The notes below the pieces were generated by a model. The model had not been told where the DNA came from. It did no database searches and was given only the letters and a program-made list of their open reading frames with translations. A stretch of 64,000 bases of DNA from Ignavibacteria bacterium. Its GTDB lineage: Bacteria; Bacteroidota; Ignavibacteria; Tepidaquicellales; OLB5. Shown here piece after piece: positions 10,216 through 18,503 of the stretch. Each line of letters begins with the position of its first letter. Positions within the stretch are counted from its first letter, which is position 1. Location: contig JAFLBX010000001.1 in assembly GCA_017303675.1 (NCBI GenBank), positions 1,499,970 to 1,563,969 on the forward strand, written 5' to 3'. Made by a program: the position numbers and the translations under genes.

Positions 10216-10383
10216 TTACTTAAGTTCTCTTGCTTTAATTTTAACTACTTTACCATTTCGTGAAACAACAAGATAATCATCATTTTTTTTGCGTTCTTCT
10301 ATTAGTTTCTTAATAGCTAACTTAGACCCTTTGCTGAATTTTTCTCGAATACTGTCTTTAGAGTTTTTATCCTTTGTTTTCAT
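10216..10383 (-). CDS. Small basic protein, 55 residues, paired with the following broken gene
   Basis: ATG at 10383 to TAA at 10216, below usual ORF cut-offs. The protein begins MKTKDKNSKDSIREKFSKGS and ends VVSRNGKVVKIKARELK; it is highly charged, Lys-rich and has no membrane segment. The stop codon is one base from the ATG of the next gene, so they are co-translated. The layout (tiny charged protein, then a 160-residue partner) is like a toxin-antitoxin unit, but neither family is recognised, so this is only a suggestion. Confidence 0.55.
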   Translation of the reverse strand: MKTKDKNSKDSIREKFSKGSKLAIKKLIEERKKNDDYLVVSRNGKVVKIKARELK

Positions 10384-10543
10384 TCAATTGAAACTTCTAA
10401 AAATGACATTTCTTGAAAATAGACCACTTATTGTAATAGTTATCAGTATTGAAGTGTCACCGAAATATTTATCCAATAAACAAAGATAAAAAAAACTATT
10501 CAGATAAATTATCCCAGAATTTACTCACAAATCTTACCGGATA

Positions 10544-11305
10544 TCAGGAATTTTTGAATAACTCCTGGCTGCTGTAGCCTTTTTCATAAAAAAGGCTTGT
10601 ACCTGCAACCACCAGTATCGGCTTCATAAATACATTTATTACAGGAAGAAACAGCAACAAAAATGAGATGAAGCCAAAACCATAAGTTATTAGCCTGCCT
10701 TTGCCTGTAACTTTCAGTTTATCACGGAACCGCATTTTTTTTCTAGTCATAGGGTAGTCAAGGAAATCCAATGCATTATAATAACTTGAAAATATAACGC
10801 CTAAAATACTTGAAAGTACTGATCCCGCAACAGGTATCAGGTTTAATGAGAATATCAATAATAGTATGATCAGGTAAAATGCAAGTTTTTGAATTTCACC
10901 TTTTATGCTGATATAAGCATCTTCCCAGAATCCCATTTTGTGCCCCTCTTTAGTGCCTGTTACGATCTCTTCAACGCGCTGAGAAATTTCTTCATTGAAC
11001 GGGGCAGTAATAATATTTCCGAGTATGGTAAATAACAGGTAACAGATAAATAACAGCAGAATAAAACCGATTATCAGCAGGGCAGTATGCAGAAATTTCA
11101 GCCAAAAGCCGGCTTCTGTGCCTTCAATTCCCAGCCAGCCTTCAATTGATGAAGTAAACCAGCTGTATGACAAAATAAAAACGCTCCCATAGATCAATAA
11201 ATTGATCAGCATGGGAGCGATTGAATATTTTATAAGAACGGAATGTGAAAAAAAGAATTTCAGGCTTCTGAACGGGTATGTAAATCCGAATAGAAAATCC
11301 TTCAT
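10544..11305 (-). CDS. EI24/CysZ-like integral membrane protein
   Basis: 253 residues with about five to six hydrophobic segments. The N-terminal FGFTYPFRSLKFFFSHSVL and the central FTILGNIITAPFNEEISQRVEE and YYNALDFLDYPMTRKKM blocks are those of the EI24 domain family, which includes the sulfate permease CysZ. No sulfate-assimilation gene is near, so transport of sulfate should not be assumed. Its ATG overlaps the TAA of the preceding nucleotidyltransferase gene (TAATG at 11303-11307). Confidence 0.8.
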   Translation of the reverse strand: MKDFLFGFTYPFRSLKFFFSHSVLIKYSIAPMLINLLIYGSVFILSYSWFTSSIEGWLGIEGTEAGFWLKFLHTALLIIGFILLLFICYLLFTILGNIITAPFNEEISQRVEEIVTGTKEGHKMGFWEDAYISIKGEIQKLAFYLIILLLIFSLNLIPVAGSVLSSILGVIFSSYYNALDFLDYPMTRKKMRFRDKLKVTGKGRLITYGFGFISFLLLFLPVINVFMKPILVVAGTSLFYEKGYSSQELFKNS

Positions 11306-11772
11306 TACTTACTTTTTTTATTGTTATATTTTTTTATCCAATCAATATCAAACAAGTCTTTTTTTCTTCCAATCAAGCTCTTATTTTTAATTAAATCATC
11401 ATATGATAGATATCTGACTTCAAAGTTCTGGAAAATTTTCCCTTTTTTACTTCTTTTGTATGCATCTTCAAACTTAAGCCCTTCAATTTCTGTCATAACA
11501 TCAATTCTGTTTGGAGGGTATCCTAATTGAAGAATGAATCCGGGTTTATTAAAGTCTTTCGCATCCAGCTCAATATTCCCGAAACCAAATTCAGTTAATA
11601 CTTTGAAAATCCTTATCGCATTTGACTTAGAGTTTTTTATCCATATATCTATATCATCTGTAAATTTTTCACGGGAGTGATATGTTACGGCAAATCCTCC
11701 AACTATGATATATTTAACTTTTTGATCTAGTAATAATTTTATAAACTCTTTTAAGTCTTGGTATTCTTCCAT
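11305..11772 (-). CDS. Nucleotidyltransferase-fold protein (AbiEii/DUF6036-like), possible TA partner
   Basis: 155 residues with a minimal nucleotidyltransferase fold: YIIVGGFAVTYHSR (residues 21-34) containing the GG motif, and FTDDIDIWI (38-45) with the acidic D-x-D pair. This GG..H.R...DxDxW pattern is common in small stand-alone nucleotidyltransferases found in toxin-antitoxin and abortive-infection loci. It overlaps the end of the 68-residue upstream gene by 59 bp. Which partner is toxic, or whether either is, cannot be decided here. Confidence 0.75.
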   Translation of the reverse strand: MEEYQDLKEFIKLLLDQKVKYIIVGGFAVTYHSREKFTDDIDIWIKNSKSNAIRIFKVLTEFGFGNIELDAKDFNKPGFILQLGYPPNRIDVMTEIEGLKFEDAYKRSKKGKIFQNFEVRYLSYDDLIKNKSLIGRKKDLFDIDWIKKYNNKKSK

Positions 11773-11920
11773 ACTTCATATGAAAATAATTGTTTCTCAT
11801 TTGAATCAGATTTTCTACTTTTTTATCAGGAGATAATCGTCTGTAATAAGTAATATCTGCTTTTTCCTGTTCAGCATGACTCGTGAAAACTCTAATTTTA
11901 AGTTTTCTTTTTTTTATCAT
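11714..11920 (-). CDS. Small 68-residue protein paired with the nucleotidyltransferase
   Basis: Basic N-terminus (MIKKRKLKIRVFTSHAEQEK) followed by ADITYYRRLSPDKKVENLIQMR. The pattern EQExAD..YYRxLSPxxK...L..MR is one I associate with short proteins encoded just before stand-alone nucleotidyltransferases; I know of no assigned function. It starts immediately after the metK stop and overlaps the next gene by 59 bp, so the pair is co-expressed with metK or reads from it. Likely the small partner of a two-gene module. Confidence 0.6.
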   Translation of the reverse strand: MIKKRKLKIRVFTSHAEQEKADITYYRRLSPDKKVENLIQMRNNYFHMKYGRIPRLKRVYKIITRSKS

Positions 11921-13063
11921 TTATTTTATTTTTTTGAAAAGATTTACGAGGTCAAGTTTTTCCCAAGTAAATTCTTTTTCATTCCTGCCAAAGTGTCCGT
12001 AAGCTGCTGTTTTCCTGTAAATCGGTCTGCGGAGCTTTAATCTTTCCATAATGCCCTTTGGTGTCAGGTTAACGTTTTTCTTAATGAATGCCGCGATCTT
12101 GTTATCAGCAACCCTGCCGGTACCGTTTGTATCAACATATATAGAAACAGGCTGCGCAACTCCAATTGCGTATGAAAGCTGTATCATACACTCTTTGGCT
12201 ACTTTTGCAGCAACTATGTTCTTTGCAAGATGCCTTGCAGCGTATGCCGCGCTTCTGTCAACCTTGCTGGGATCTTTACCTGAAAACGCGCCGCCGCCAT
12301 GGGGAGCCTTTCCGCCATATGTATCAACTATAATTTTTCTGCCGGTTAAGCCTGTATCGCCGTGAGGTCCGCCAATTTCAAACTTGCCTGTTGGATTAAC
12401 ATGTATCACCGTATTTTTATCAAGCAGCCTTGCCGGAATTACTTTCTTAATTACATTTTTAATTACATCAGATTTAATCTTAGACTGTGATACCCCCGGA
12501 TCATGCTGAGTTGAAATTACCACTGTATCAACTCTTAATGGCTTGTGGTCATCGCTGTATTCAATGGTTACCTGTGATTTTGAATCAGGACGTAAATAAG
12601 GCATAAGCTTCAGATTACGTTTTCTAATATCCGAAAGCCTTTTTACCAGCTTGTGTGCATATACCAAAGCCATTGGCATATATTCTGGTGTTTCATCTGA
12701 AGCATAACCGAACATCATGCCCTGGTCACCTGCGCCGCCTGTATCTACACCCATAGCGATATCGGGTGATTGTTTGTTTATAGCCGACATTACATTAATT
12801 GAATGGAAATCAAACCTGTAATCACCTTTTGTATAGCCGATATCTTTTACTACATTTCTGACAACTTTCTGTATATCTACATAATGTGTTGTTGTTATTT
12901 CTCCGCCAACAAGAACTAAACCTGTTGCACAGAATGTTTCGCACGCTACGCGGGCTTTCGGGTCGTTTGCAAGTATATCATCTAGTATCGCGTCAGATAT
13001 CTGGTCGCAAACTTTATCCGGATGTCCTTCACTGACTGATTCCGATGTGAAAAAATAAGACAT
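11921..13063 (-). CDS. metK: S-adenosylmethionine synthetase
   Basis: Makes SAM from methionine and ATP. Normal 380-residue length with all family blocks: [21 protein letters not shown] near the N-terminus (catalytic His in GHPDK), [10 protein letters not shown], the P-loop-like [20 protein letters not shown] and [19 protein letters not shown]. Only 20 bp separate it from the HEPN gene upstream, and the next gene starts directly at its stop, so it lacks an independent leader with room for a SAM riboswitch. A housekeeping gene lying inside a run of defence-like genes; it supplies the cofactor of the methyltransferase two genes upstream. Confidence 0.97.
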   Translation of the reverse strand: MSYFFTSESVSEGHPDKVCDQISDAILDDILANDPKARVACETFCATGLVLVGGEITTTHYVDIQKVVRNVVKDIGYTKGDYRFDFHSINVMSAINKQSPDIAMGVDTGGAGDQGMMFGYASDETPEYMPMALVYAHKLVKRLSDIRKRNLKLMPYLRPDSKSQVTIEYSDDHKPLRVDTVVISTQHDPGVSQSKIKSDVIKNVIKKVIPARLLDKNTVIHVNPTGKFEIGGPHGDTGLTGRKIIVDTYGGKAPHGGGAFSGKDPSKVDRSAAYAARHLAKNIVAAKVAKECMIQLSYAIGVAQPVSIYVDTNGTGRVADNKIAAFIKKNVNLTPKGIMERLKLRRPIYRKTAAYGHFGRNEKEFTWEKLDLVNLFKKIK

Positions 13064-13083
13064 TTTTATCTCCTGTTGATTTG

Positions 13084-13554
13084 TTATTTTTTAATAATAT
13101 TTTCTAATTCCGAAATAATAATTTTTAAATCACTAAAGTATTTTGAAATTTGAGAGTATGTGATGTTACTGCCAGCTTCCTGCCCGTGTGCTATTAAGTG
13201 TCTTTGTGCTACTACAGAATTTAAAGACTCTATGATTTCTTTCGAAAATGAATTCAAGTAAGTTTCATCCCAATCTTTACTGAATGAATTTAATAAATCA
13301 GAAATTTGACCATATTTAATAGCAGAATAATTTTTTAACTTAATATTTATAAATCTAACAGTTTCATTCTTACATGTACGATCATGAAAATCAAATAATA
13401 GTTCTTTAATAACATTTTCTAAGAAGCCAGTTACTTGAACACAAAGATACTTTGACAAATGAGGTTTAAAGAAATCATCCTCATCAAGCTTTGAAACCTC
13501 GTTAAATAAAACATCTAGTTTTTTTTGTTGATTTTGCAATTTAAGTAAGCGCAT
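13084..13554 (-). CDS. HEPN-domain protein (RiboL-PSP-HEPN type), putative RNase of a defence module
   Basis: 156 residues, all-helical in appearance. The HEPN catalytic signature Rx4H is present as RHLIAH (Arg118, His123) in the context [15 protein letters not shown]. The earlier block [18 protein letters not shown] and the late [14 protein letters not shown] match the RiboL-PSP subclass of HEPN, whose members are predicted RNases or RNA binders in conflict systems. The start codon overlaps the stop of the DUF262 gene (TAATG), so the two are coupled, and I recall DUF262 and HEPN proteins being neighbours in other genomes. Activity is inferred from the motif. Confidence 0.72.
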   Translation of the reverse strand: MRLLKLQNQQKKLDVLFNEVSKLDEDDFFKPHLSKYLCVQVTGFLENVIKELLFDFHDRTCKNETVRFINIKLKNYSAIKYGQISDLLNSFSKDWDETYLNSFSKEIIESLNSVVAQRHLIAHGQEAGSNITYSQISKYFSDLKIIISELENIIKK

Positions 13555-15122
13555 TATTGAATGTCATTAAATTTATTTACTGCCATTTGTATTCTGCCTT
13601 TTAAAGTAGCATCATCAGAAGTGCCTTCTTTACACAATACAATATATTCATCATTACTTATTAAATCCCAGTAACGGTCTGAGAATTCTTCAATATTATT
13701 TATTGGTCCTCTACTTAACCTTTGTGAAAGGCCAATCATCATTGAATCAAATACTGCAGCATTTACACCCCTTCCAAGTCTAAATGCTAATTTACCTAAA
13801 GTTGCACTTATAAATGAAATACTAGGCAGTATTAAATTATCGAGCGTTAGAGAATTAAACCTTTCTAAATTCCTGTTAGATTTCATAAACGAATTTAAAA
13901 AGCTTTTGAGAGGTTTTTGGTAGCTATCTAAATCATAATACAAGGCAAAAAACCTTAGTAAAATCTCTTGCTCTTTTAAGCGTTCATTTTTCTTTCCGAA
14001 TATGTCTCTCCAACTAGTTTCGTTAACTATTCTATTAAGATATTCATTAAAATCACCATAATATACACATGCTCGGATTTCCTGAGCCGTCAATAATCTA
14101 CCACCAGTATTTAATCTTTCAAAAATCATATAAATGCTGCTTTCATTGTCATCAGGTCCATCTTGCTTAACTACAGTTGCATGTATAATTGAATCATCTA
14201 GTCGATTTTTATCACTTGAAGACAAATCCTCGTAACGCTTACCTTCTAAATCACTTTGGACATCTTTTAAGTAAAATTCTTTGCCTTTGAAATTATTCAT
14301 GTAATAGCTATATAAGCTAAACAATCTTTGCTGTCCATCAATAATTAACATTCTATTGGTTTCCTCTTCTTTGGATAGAAAAACACCAGGGACGGGTAGA
14401 CCTAAGATTAATGACTCAATAAATCTTGATGCTTCTTTTTGGTTCCAAACAAAATTTCTTTGAAATGGTGGAATAAATATTATATCACCTTCAATTCTTT
14501 TGACAATAGCGTCAACGGGGTAATCAGCTCCATAACTTGAAATCGAATATCGATATGGCAAAATTTCATTTTCAGTATCATCATCGATTGAAGTTTCTTC
14601 GTCAGTAGTTTGGGCATCTATAAAACGAGAAACATCTCCTACTCTATGTAGTTCCTCTAAATTATTTAAATATGTAATGAAATACGATGGTTTCAACGCA
14701 ATTGCAATTTCACCATTTTCCTTTGTGTAAGAAGACAATCCTTGTGATTCTGCTTGTTTCAGGTTTTCAAGTTTGATTTGCATCGAAGCGGACCAACCAG
14801 GTTTACCCATATGTTTACTTAAGTCAAAACCTGCAAAGATACTTCCTTCATCCCAATATCCTAGTATGAGAGTTTTTGAATGTGCTTCTTCATCAAATCT
14901 ATCAACTTTAACTTGTATTCTATATTCGTTTTCTGGTCTGCTTGCCCCGCCATGCGTCAAATTCCATATATAAAAGCGAATAAATTGTCTTTCAGAGTTT
15001 TTTTCGATTTCTAATCGAACAGGTTGTTGATTTTTATCTGAACTATTCACAATAGACCAACCATTGCTGGTTATTGCTTCGATCACTTTTTCAAACAGCT
15101 GTTCTTTGTTTAGTATTGCCAT
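13554..15122 (-). CDS. DUF262 (GmrSD-like/ParB-fold) protein with a methylase-associated N-terminal domain
   Basis: 522 residues in two parts. Residues 1-160 (IRFYIWNLTHGGASRPENEY at 48-67, ILGYWDEGSIFAGFD at 86-100, then SASMQIKLENL) resemble a domain I know from methylase-linked restriction-type proteins; I believe it is the methylase-associated X1 family, unverified. Residues 195-400 are DUF262: IPPFQRNFVW (217-226), LILGLPVPGVFL, the nucleotide-binding IDGQQRL (261-267) and FERLNTGG. DUF262 is the NTPase half of type IV GmrSD enzymes. No HNH (DUF1524) nuclease motif is seen at the C-terminus, so cleavage may be supplied by the N-terminal domain or the HEPN partner. The start overlaps the methyltransferase end by 32 bp. 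Confidence 0.8.
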   Translation of the reverse strand: MAILNKEQLFEKVIEAITSNGWSIVNSSDKNQQPVRLEIEKNSERQFIRFYIWNLTHGGASRPENEYRIQVKVDRFDEEAHSKTLILGYWDEGSIFAGFDLSKHMGKPGWSASMQIKLENLKQAESQGLSSYTKENGEIAIALKPSYFITYLNNLEELHRVGDVSRFIDAQTTDEETSIDDDTENEILPYRYSISSYGADYPVDAIVKRIEGDIIFIPPFQRNFVWNQKEASRFIESLILGLPVPGVFLSKEEETNRMLIIDGQQRLFSLYSYYMNNFKGKEFYLKDVQSDLEGKRYEDLSSSDKNRLDDSIIHATVVKQDGPDDNESSIYMIFERLNTGGRLLTAQEIRACVYYGDFNEYLNRIVNETSWRDIFGKKNERLKEQEILLRFFALYYDLDSYQKPLKSFLNSFMKSNRNLERFNSLTLDNLILPSISFISATLGKLAFRLGRGVNAAVFDSMMIGLSQRLSRGPINNIEEFSDRYWDLISNDEYIVLCKEGTSDDATLKGRIQMAVNKFNDIQ

Positions 15123-16044
15123 TGTCTATTTTTTTAGGTGTTTCAATTGAAAAACGTAATGCACTACCTTTAACATAATTCTCATCTAATTCGAAAGCTA
15201 ACCAATTGCGATTTAAGGTTTCAGCTACAAAACCAGTTGTATTAGAGCCTGCGAAAGGATCCAATACGTAGTCATTTTCATTGGTTAAAAATTTTATAAA
15301 AAATTCTGCAAATCTTCTGGGAAATTTTGCAGGATGTGGCTTTATTCCCTTTTCTTTACATAGTAACATATAAGCACTATTCGAGTCATTATTTCCTAGT
15401 TCTAATAAATTTGGTGGGATAGAACCTTCATTATCTCTTGAGAATTTATTTGTAATGTTATGTCCACTTGGCCTCATTTTCGCAACATATCCATGCTTTA
15501 GCAAATTTTTCATTGCTTGACTATATGGCTTCAAGACTTTCCGATTATCGGCCTTTGGCATTTCTGTTTTGGATAACCACCATACTACATTAACTGAATC
15601 TTTGACACGAATTCTCTTAACATTCACCCACTCAGCTGGTGCTGGCAATCTAGCCGGGTTATAATGAAAAAACTCTTGAGCCAGAAAAAAGCCAGTTTCT
15701 TTAACCAGACTAATTAATAATTCGTATTGATATATACTTCTTACTGGATGGCCCGGTAAATATGTACCACCTAAATCAAGTACAAACGAGCCATCGTTAG
15801 TCAATACTCGTTTAAATTCTTTTGCAAACTCTAAAAACCATTTATTATATTCGGTATAATTTTTATTTCCGTACTCTTTTTGGCTAGTTAAGGCAAATGG
15901 AGGTGAAGTGATTACTAAATTTACAGAATTGTCTGGTACTAATCTAATTAAATCAAGTCCATCGCCAAAATAGCATGCACCATGTTTAGTTCGGTAATAT
16001 GCTCTGATCTTTTTTGTGAGTTTCATTATAGTTTTTATTTTCAT
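15091..16044 (-). CDS. M.PvuII-like DNA (cytosine-N4) methyltransferase
   Basis: 317-residue beta-class DNA methyltransferase. The catalytic motif TSPPF is at residues 46-50 followed by ALTSQKEYGN, and the SAM-binding motif DPFAGSNTTG at 262-271 near the C-terminus; this order (IV before I) defines class beta. SPPF points to N4-cytosine. The blocks WVNVKRIRVKDSVNVVWWLS, MRPSGHNI, and NEGSIPPNLLELGN match M.PvuII as I remember it (target CAGCTG), so a similar target is possible. No PvuII endonuclease-like gene is adjacent; the next gene is the DUF262 fusion. It follows the MNT gene by 9 bp. Confidence 0.92.
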   Translation of the reverse strand: MKIKTIMKLTKKIRAYYRTKHGACYFGDGLDLIRLVPDNSVNLVITSPPFALTSQKEYGNKNYTEYNKWFLEFAKEFKRVLTNDGSFVLDLGGTYLPGHPVRSIYQYELLISLVKETGFFLAQEFFHYNPARLPAPAEWVNVKRIRVKDSVNVVWWLSKTEMPKADNRKVLKPYSQAMKNLLKHGYVAKMRPSGHNITNKFSRDNEGSIPPNLLELGNNDSNSAYMLLCKEKGIKPHPAKFPRRFAEFFIKFLTNENDYVLDPFAGSNTTGFVAETLNRNWLAFELDENYVKGSALRFSIETPKKIDNGNTKQRTAV

Positions 16045-16053
16045 TTAGTTCCA

Positions 16054-16347
16054 TCAATTTTCTCTTTCATAAATCATAATTTTATCTTTATCAATAGAAG
16101 GTTTAATATATTTTGAGAGTCCTCCGTTTGAAACAAGATCAACTTTTTGCCCCAGAATCTCTTCAAGTTCCATTTTCATAGTTATAAAATACAGTCCTAC
16201 TGGTGTAGTGTGATCCAGTTCAACTAAAATATCTATATCGCTTTTCTCATCCTGTTCATTTCTTGCATATGACCCAAAAAGATAAGCTTTTATTACAGGT
16301 TTATCTTTAAAGAATTTTCTTATTTTATTTACTGTTTCTTCCCTCAT
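16054..16347 (-). CDS. MNT-type (MntA-like) minimal nucleotidyltransferase
   Basis: 97 residues with the full minimal nucleotidyltransferase signature: LFGSYARNE at 23-31, SDIDILVE with Asp37 and Asp39, and a third acidic residue in QKVDLVS. In MntA-HepT systems such a protein AMPylates a HEPN toxin as the antitoxin. No HepT gene follows; instead the next genes are the methyltransferase, the DUF262 protein and the RiboL-PSP HEPN protein. It sits 15 bp after the Fe-S oxidoreductase gene and 9 bp before the methyltransferase gene. It may belong with either the defence cassette or be a solitary antitoxin. Confidence 0.85.
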   Translation of the reverse strand: MREETVNKIRKFFKDKPVIKAYLFGSYARNEQDEKSDIDILVELDHTTPVGLYFITMKMELEEILGQKVDLVSNGGLSKYIKPSIDKDKIMIYEREN

Positions 16348-16362
16348 TTAACACTTATATAT

Positions 16363-18360
16363 TTATTTACTTGATTCCAATACCAATTCCGCAAAATCTT
16401 TTACTTTTACTTCATCAGCCTTGCCTTTTTCTTTAACGCCATCGGTAAGCATTGTCATGCAGAACGGACAGGCGGTTGATATAACATCAGGGTTTGTTTC
16501 AAGCGCGTCTTCGGTTCTTTCGATATTAACCTTCTTGCCTATCTTCTCTTCCATCCACATTCTTCCGCCGCCTGCGCCGCAGCATAAGCCGCGGTCTTTG
16601 CTGCGTTTCATTTCAGCAAGCTCGCCATTGTTTGTTTTTTTGATAAGCTCACGGGGTTCCTCATAAATATCATTATACCTGCCAAGGTAGCATGAATCAT
16701 GGTACGTTATCTTTTGGTCGGTTTTCTTTGATTCGTCTATTTCTATTTTATTCTCTGCAACAAGTCCGTTTATGAACTCACTGTGATGCACAACTTCATA
16801 ATCTCCGCCGAATTCTTTGTATTCGTTGCCGATTGTCTGCAGGCAATGCGGACAGCTTACAAGTATCTTCTTGAAATTGTACTTCTTCATCGTTTCAACG
16901 TTTTCCTTTATCATCATTTGCGCTAAGAATTCATTGCCTAAACGGCGGGCGGAATCACCATTACATTTTTCTTCAGTGCCAAGCACGGCATAATTCACTT
17001 TAGCTTTATCCAGCAATGTTGCAACAGATCGTGTAACGTTCTGGTATCTTGCATCGAATGAGCCGGCGCAGCCTACCCAGTACAATACATCAAAATCATT
17101 CTTTTCAGCAGCAACAGGAACAGTAATATCTAAACCTTCTGTCCATTTCAGCCTGTCTGACTGCGGATAAGCCCACGGTGCGCCGTTATTTTCCATATTC
17201 CCGAAAACGGTCATCAGCTCATCGGGGAAGCGTGATTCGCTTTGCACCAGGAAACGCCTCATATCAACTATTGGATTTACATGCTCAATGTTTACGGGAC
17301 ACTCCTGTACGCAAGCCATACAGCTAGTGCATGCCCAAAGCTCGGCATCTGTAATATAGTGCTCTGAAACAAGCTTTTTGCTTTCAATATCTGCCGGTAT
17401 TTCACCGTCTGCAACAAGCAGGGGAGCTTTCTCGGAAGTGCGCTCCCTGATATCCATTATGATCTTACGCGGCGAAAGCGGTTTGCCTGTTAAATTTGCC
17501 GGACATACAGATGTACATCTGCCGCACTCCGTGCAGGCATAGCCATCAAACATTTCCTTCCATGTAAGCTGCTCTATATCACCCGAGCCAAGGAAAACAT
17601 TTTCCTTTTCAAAATCAATTTCTTCGGTGTCAAGTGTCTGTGGTCCTATCTTTGAAAGGTAAACATTAGGCAGTGATGTGACAATATGAAAATGTTTTGA
17701 ATAGGGAAGGTAATTCATAAAAGTGAGGATAATAATAATATGTCCCCACCAGAAAATATTATAGAATGTTAGTTCATTTCCTTTAAATAAAAAAGCAAGG
17801 TGGGAAGCTAAAAAATGTGCTTTGTAGTATGCTGCATACTCAGGGTGTACTATCTGCTTTGTTGCGTTAACACCATACATCGTAAGCATTACACCCATTA
17901 TCATACATAAAATAAAGGTTGCATCTGCGTTAGTATTGCCGTCACCGGTCAGGCGCTTTGGTTTTAATACATACCTGCGGAACAATGCATATATTACAGA
18001 AAGTATTACCAGCAAACCGAAAATATCCTGTGAGGCAAAAAATACCTGGGATATGGCACCAAGCATACCCAAAGAAAAAGGAGTATAAATACCCTGTATA
18101 AATGCTTCAAATACTGCTGTTATCAGCACTAAGAATCCCCAGAATATCAGTGCGTGCATGAGTCCAGCCACTGGGTCACGGAAAATTTTTGCCTGTCCTA
18201 TTCCGATACCCAGAACCTTCATAATGCGCTTTCCCGCATTGCTGAAGCGGTCTTCGCTTCTGCCCAGCATAAGGTATGTGCGTATTCTTAATAAATTGTA
18301 GGTAAACAGAGATAATGCAGCAAGAAAGAGTACTATAAATACAATGTTTTGTATATGCAT
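16363..18360 (-). CDS. Membrane Fe-S oxidoreductase, heterodisulfide-reductase (HdrDE)-like
   Basis: 665-residue fusion of a membrane cytochrome-b/NarI-like part and a soluble Fe-S part. About five to six membrane segments lie in residues 5-220. Two [4Fe-4S] ferredoxin motifs follow: CTECGRCTSVCP (Cys276, 279, 282, 286) and CTSCMACVQECP (344, 347, 350, 354). Two Cys-rich CCG-type regions come next, with YHDSCYLGRYN and GLCCGAGGGRMW near residue 600. Such proteins pass electrons between a soluble donor (often ETF) and the quinone pool. Exact partner unknown. First gene of the long minus-strand string and divergent from lon. Confidence 0.85.
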   Translation of the reverse strand: MHIQNIVFIVLFLAALSLFTYNLLRIRTYLMLGRSEDRFSNAGKRIMKVLGIGIGQAKIFRDPVAGLMHALIFWGFLVLITAVFEAFIQGIYTPFSLGMLGAISQVFFASQDIFGLLVILSVIYALFRRYVLKPKRLTGDGNTNADATFILCMIMGVMLTMYGVNATKQIVHPEYAAYYKAHFLASHLAFLFKGNELTFYNIFWWGHIIIILTFMNYLPYSKHFHIVTSLPNVYLSKIGPQTLDTEEIDFEKENVFLGSGDIEQLTWKEMFDGYACTECGRCTSVCPANLTGKPLSPRKIIMDIRERTSEKAPLLVADGEIPADIESKKLVSEHYITDAELWACTSCMACVQECPVNIEHVNPIVDMRRFLVQSESRFPDELMTVFGNMENNGAPWAYPQSDRLKWTEGLDITVPVAAEKNDFDVLYWVGCAGSFDARYQNVTRSVATLLDKAKVNYAVLGTEEKCNGDSARRLGNEFLAQMMIKENVETMKKYNFKKILVSCPHCLQTIGNEYKEFGGDYEVVHHSEFINGLVAENKIEIDESKKTDQKITYHDSCYLGRYNDIYEEPRELIKKTNNGELAEMKRSKDRGLCCGAGGGRMWMEEKIGKKVNIERTEDALETNPDVISTACPFCMTMLTDGVKEKGKADEVKVKDFAELVLESSK

Positions 18361-18503
18361 GGTGCAAAATTATTGAAAAATGAGGAAAATATAAAGGGAA
18401 TAGGTAATTTATTATTTATCCTTATTTAACTGAAATGAAACTATTATTTATGAAAAATGATTGAATTGAATGTCCCCGAAAATAAGAGTATTTTTGTTTT
18501 ATT

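Noticed and set aside
13064-13083. SAM riboswitch in front of metK
   Set aside because: Only 20 bp separate metK from the preceding gene, too short for any SAM riboswitch.
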